Shown here piece after piece: positions 61,931 through 64,000 of a DNA stretch of 64,000 nucleotides. Under the pieces are notes generated by a model that was given only the letters and a program-made list of their open reading frames with translations, was not told the origin of the DNA and made no database searches. The DNA comes from Corallium rubrum (taxonomy: Eukaryota; Cnidaria; Anthozoa; Scleralcyonacea; Coralliidae), in contig OZ035998.1 of the NCBI GenBank assembly GCA_964035015.1, positions 52,815,647-52,879,646 on the forward strand, written 5' to 3'. Position 1 is the first letter of the stretch, and each line of letters opens with the position of its first letter. Both the position numbers and the translations under genes were made by a program.

Positions 61931-62230
61931 AATAGTAATGACATACAATTTTATGTAATATTTACAATAGTGTCGTGTGCCGTGTTGTATTGGATATGCA
62001 AGCTTTCGCCGGAGAATATCATAAAATACTTCGATTGATTGATTGTTAATATGAGTAATATTTGTTCAGATTAATTTAGAAAAACCTTAATTTCAGTGTT
62101 TTAGAGCTGAGATAGACCTGATATACAACCACTAGTGACTGTATCAAATGATACAACCAATAACAGAACGTTTTTTACGCTGTTCAAAACACTCACATCA
62201 CGTGTATTATCAGGTCTAAAGATTCTCGTG

Positions 62231-64000
62231 CTAACATAACATAACATAACATAAACAACTTTATTTAATGAGGGTAATAACACATAACAGTTTGGTAATA
62301 AACTGATAAACTTGTGGCCCTCTAATATAAAAACTTAATTAAAGTATATATATTTACATGCATAAATTAAATGACAATTAATAAAATAAAATAAAATAAG
62401 AAAAATAAGAATAAAACATGACTAGTAAAAATTATATTAAGAGTTCAAAATTATCTAAGTTTGAATACTTTTCAAAGAAAAATTGTCTAAGAGCTATCTT
62501 AAAAGATTTTACTGATTCTTTTTGTCTAATTACTATTGGAATACTATTCCAAAGTTTAGTACTTGTGACGGCAAATGTCTGACCCCCTTCGCTTTCACGT
62601 TTGTAAGAGGGGCACATTAGGTTAACGTTACTATATCGACTGTTTCTTGAATGAACATCAGAGTTCCGACAAAGAAGTCCTCGAATGTAGGTAGGAGAGG
62701 TTCCCTTCAATGTATTATAAATAAGAGTACATTTTTTTAGTTTTATTTCATCAAAAAACGGCAGCCAGTCTAACTTTTTGAAAAGAACGACACTTCTTTC
62801 ATGCAAACCAGATCCAAGTATAACTCTCGCGGCTCTTTTTTGAATTTTTAGCACCCTATGAAGGTTTACGGAGGAACATGAGGACCAAATGGTACTTCCA
62901 TACATTAAGATGGATTTTATTAGGGTGTTGTAAAGTAATACTCGCTCACGAAGAGGCAGAAATCTGCAAATCTTTCTCAGTAAGCCAATTCTCTGAGACA
63001 GTTTAGTACAAAGCTTATCGATATGATCATCAAACGATAACCTGTCATCCAAAATGACACCAAGAAGTTTCTGTGAGGAGACTTGATCCATAAGTGTTCC
63101 ATTGGCGGATACCTTTAGGTCTGTGGACTGCATTTTCTGTGCCAATCTTTTTCCTGTGATTAACATAGATTTGGTTTTGGAGCTGTTTAAAATCATAGAA
63201 TTTTCCTGGGTCCATTTCGAGATTGAGTCTGTGTCGTGTTGGAGATTTTGTTCGATTTGAGAGGGAGCATCTGTGTGGTTAGAAGACGAACTGAGGGTTG
63301 TGTCATCAGCATATATATCAATGATGGATTTGGTGGCAACAGATGGCAGATCATTTATAAATACCAGAAACAACAAAGGGCCTAAGATGGAACCCTGCGG
63401 TACGCCACATTCTAGTTGTTGCATGGTGGATTTATGATCACTGATCTCTACATACTGCGGTCGGTTTGACAAATATTTGTTGAAAAGTTCTAAATTATTA
63501 GATCTAATTCCATAGGCTTCGAGTTTGGTTCGTAGTATTCGGTGGTCAATTAAGTCAAACGCTTTCTTATAGTCAATGAATACTAGGCCACTAGTCTTAT
63601 TGGCATCCAGGTCAAATCGTAATTGGTCGATTAAGCGAATGAGCCATCTCGGTCGAATGACCTTTTCTAAAACCGGATTGTAGGCCGTAAAAAAGATCAT
63701 TAGCGTTTAGATACACATACAGTTCATTATAGATATGTCGTTCAAAAATCTTAGATAAAATCGGGAGAATAGAAATGGGTCGATAGTTTTCTTTATTGTC
63801 CTTGTCACCATGGTTTTTATATATTGGAATGACCTTGGATGTCTTCCGCTGAGTTGGGAAGGTGCTTGTTTCTATGCAGTGATTTATTATTCGACTGATT
63901 GATGGTGAGATCGCTGATGCAGCAAGTTTTAATAGTTTAACACTTAAGCCATCAGGACCCGTAGCTTTCTGATTCGGTAGAGATTGAATAAACTCAAATA
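62231..64000 (-). pseudogene. LINE reverse transcriptase (CR1/L2-like), frameshifted, runs off the window
   Basis: The downstream frame ends at 62432 and carries FIDYKKAFDLIDH, CGVPQGSILGPLLFLVFIND, the catalytic IYADDTTL, the LGVILDDRLSFDDHI block and the terminal LWNSIP...FK motif. The upstream part is open in another frame from 64000 to about 63625 (ATGPDGLSVKLLK, VIPIYKNHGD, NYRPISILPILSKIFE). One frameshift lies near 63640, between GHSTEMA and LIRLIDQL. The 3' UTR ends in about four TTATG units at 62231. The endonuclease domain would lie right of the window. Inserted antisense in a PDIA5-like intron. Confidence 0.9.

Overview
The window is animal nuclear DNA: AT-rich, with GT-AG introns, large satellites and a dense mix of transposon classes. 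It shows Helitron, ISL2EU, PIF/Harbinger, Polinton-like, Penelope-like and LINE sequences, a 5S-derived SINE and many foldback MITEs. This mix and the two host proteins suggest an invertebrate, most likely an anthozoan cnidarian (coral or anemone). That assignment is inference; the species is not identified.

Three host genes can be read. (1) Translin (+ strand) is in at least five exons at 4894-4984, 25260-25359, 26871-26986, 29967-30046 and 37226-37435. Splice phases match at every junction, and the first exon(s) lie upstream of the window. (2) A single-exon, divergent class A-like 7TM receptor lies at 41565-42497 (-). (3) A PDIA5-like protein disulfide isomerase (+) has exons at 52549-52581, 52734-52866, 60633-60720, 61215-61283 and 61771-61816 and runs past the window end.

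Layout. 1-4480 is a 10-bp satellite with higher-order repeats. Translin intron 4985-25259 holds a three-level nest. The outermost is a PIF/Harbinger element (5313-25154, TTA target duplication) with an intact two-exon MADF gene and a convergent transposase carrying two frameshifts. Inside the MADF intron sits a Helitron/Helentron-type element (coding 6991-19180) whose protein has a 2A-like signal, a C76-like cysteine peptidase, HUH Rep, helicase and an EEP endonuclease. Inside the helicase sits an ISL2EU element (12457-17894, CT duplication) with a YqaJ/SWIM/PHD gene and a THAP-DDE transposase. Removing this element and one CT copy leaves the Helitron frame open.

The later translin introns hold foldbacks, a tRNA-like sequence, minisatellites, a SINE, a LINE 3' end, and a 5.4-kb Polinton-derived element (31540-36977, 6-bp duplication ATCGTG). 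The Polinton-derived element keeps a packaging-type ATPase between a kilobase GGA tract and an inverted TCC tract. From 37.5 to 52 kb come palindromic elements, several carrying hammerhead-ribozyme motifs, the receptor, and a Penelope-like fragment with a convincing hammerhead. The PDIA5-like introns hold microsatellites, minisatellites, MITEs with clear target duplications, and a frameshifted LINE reverse transcriptase that runs off the right edge.
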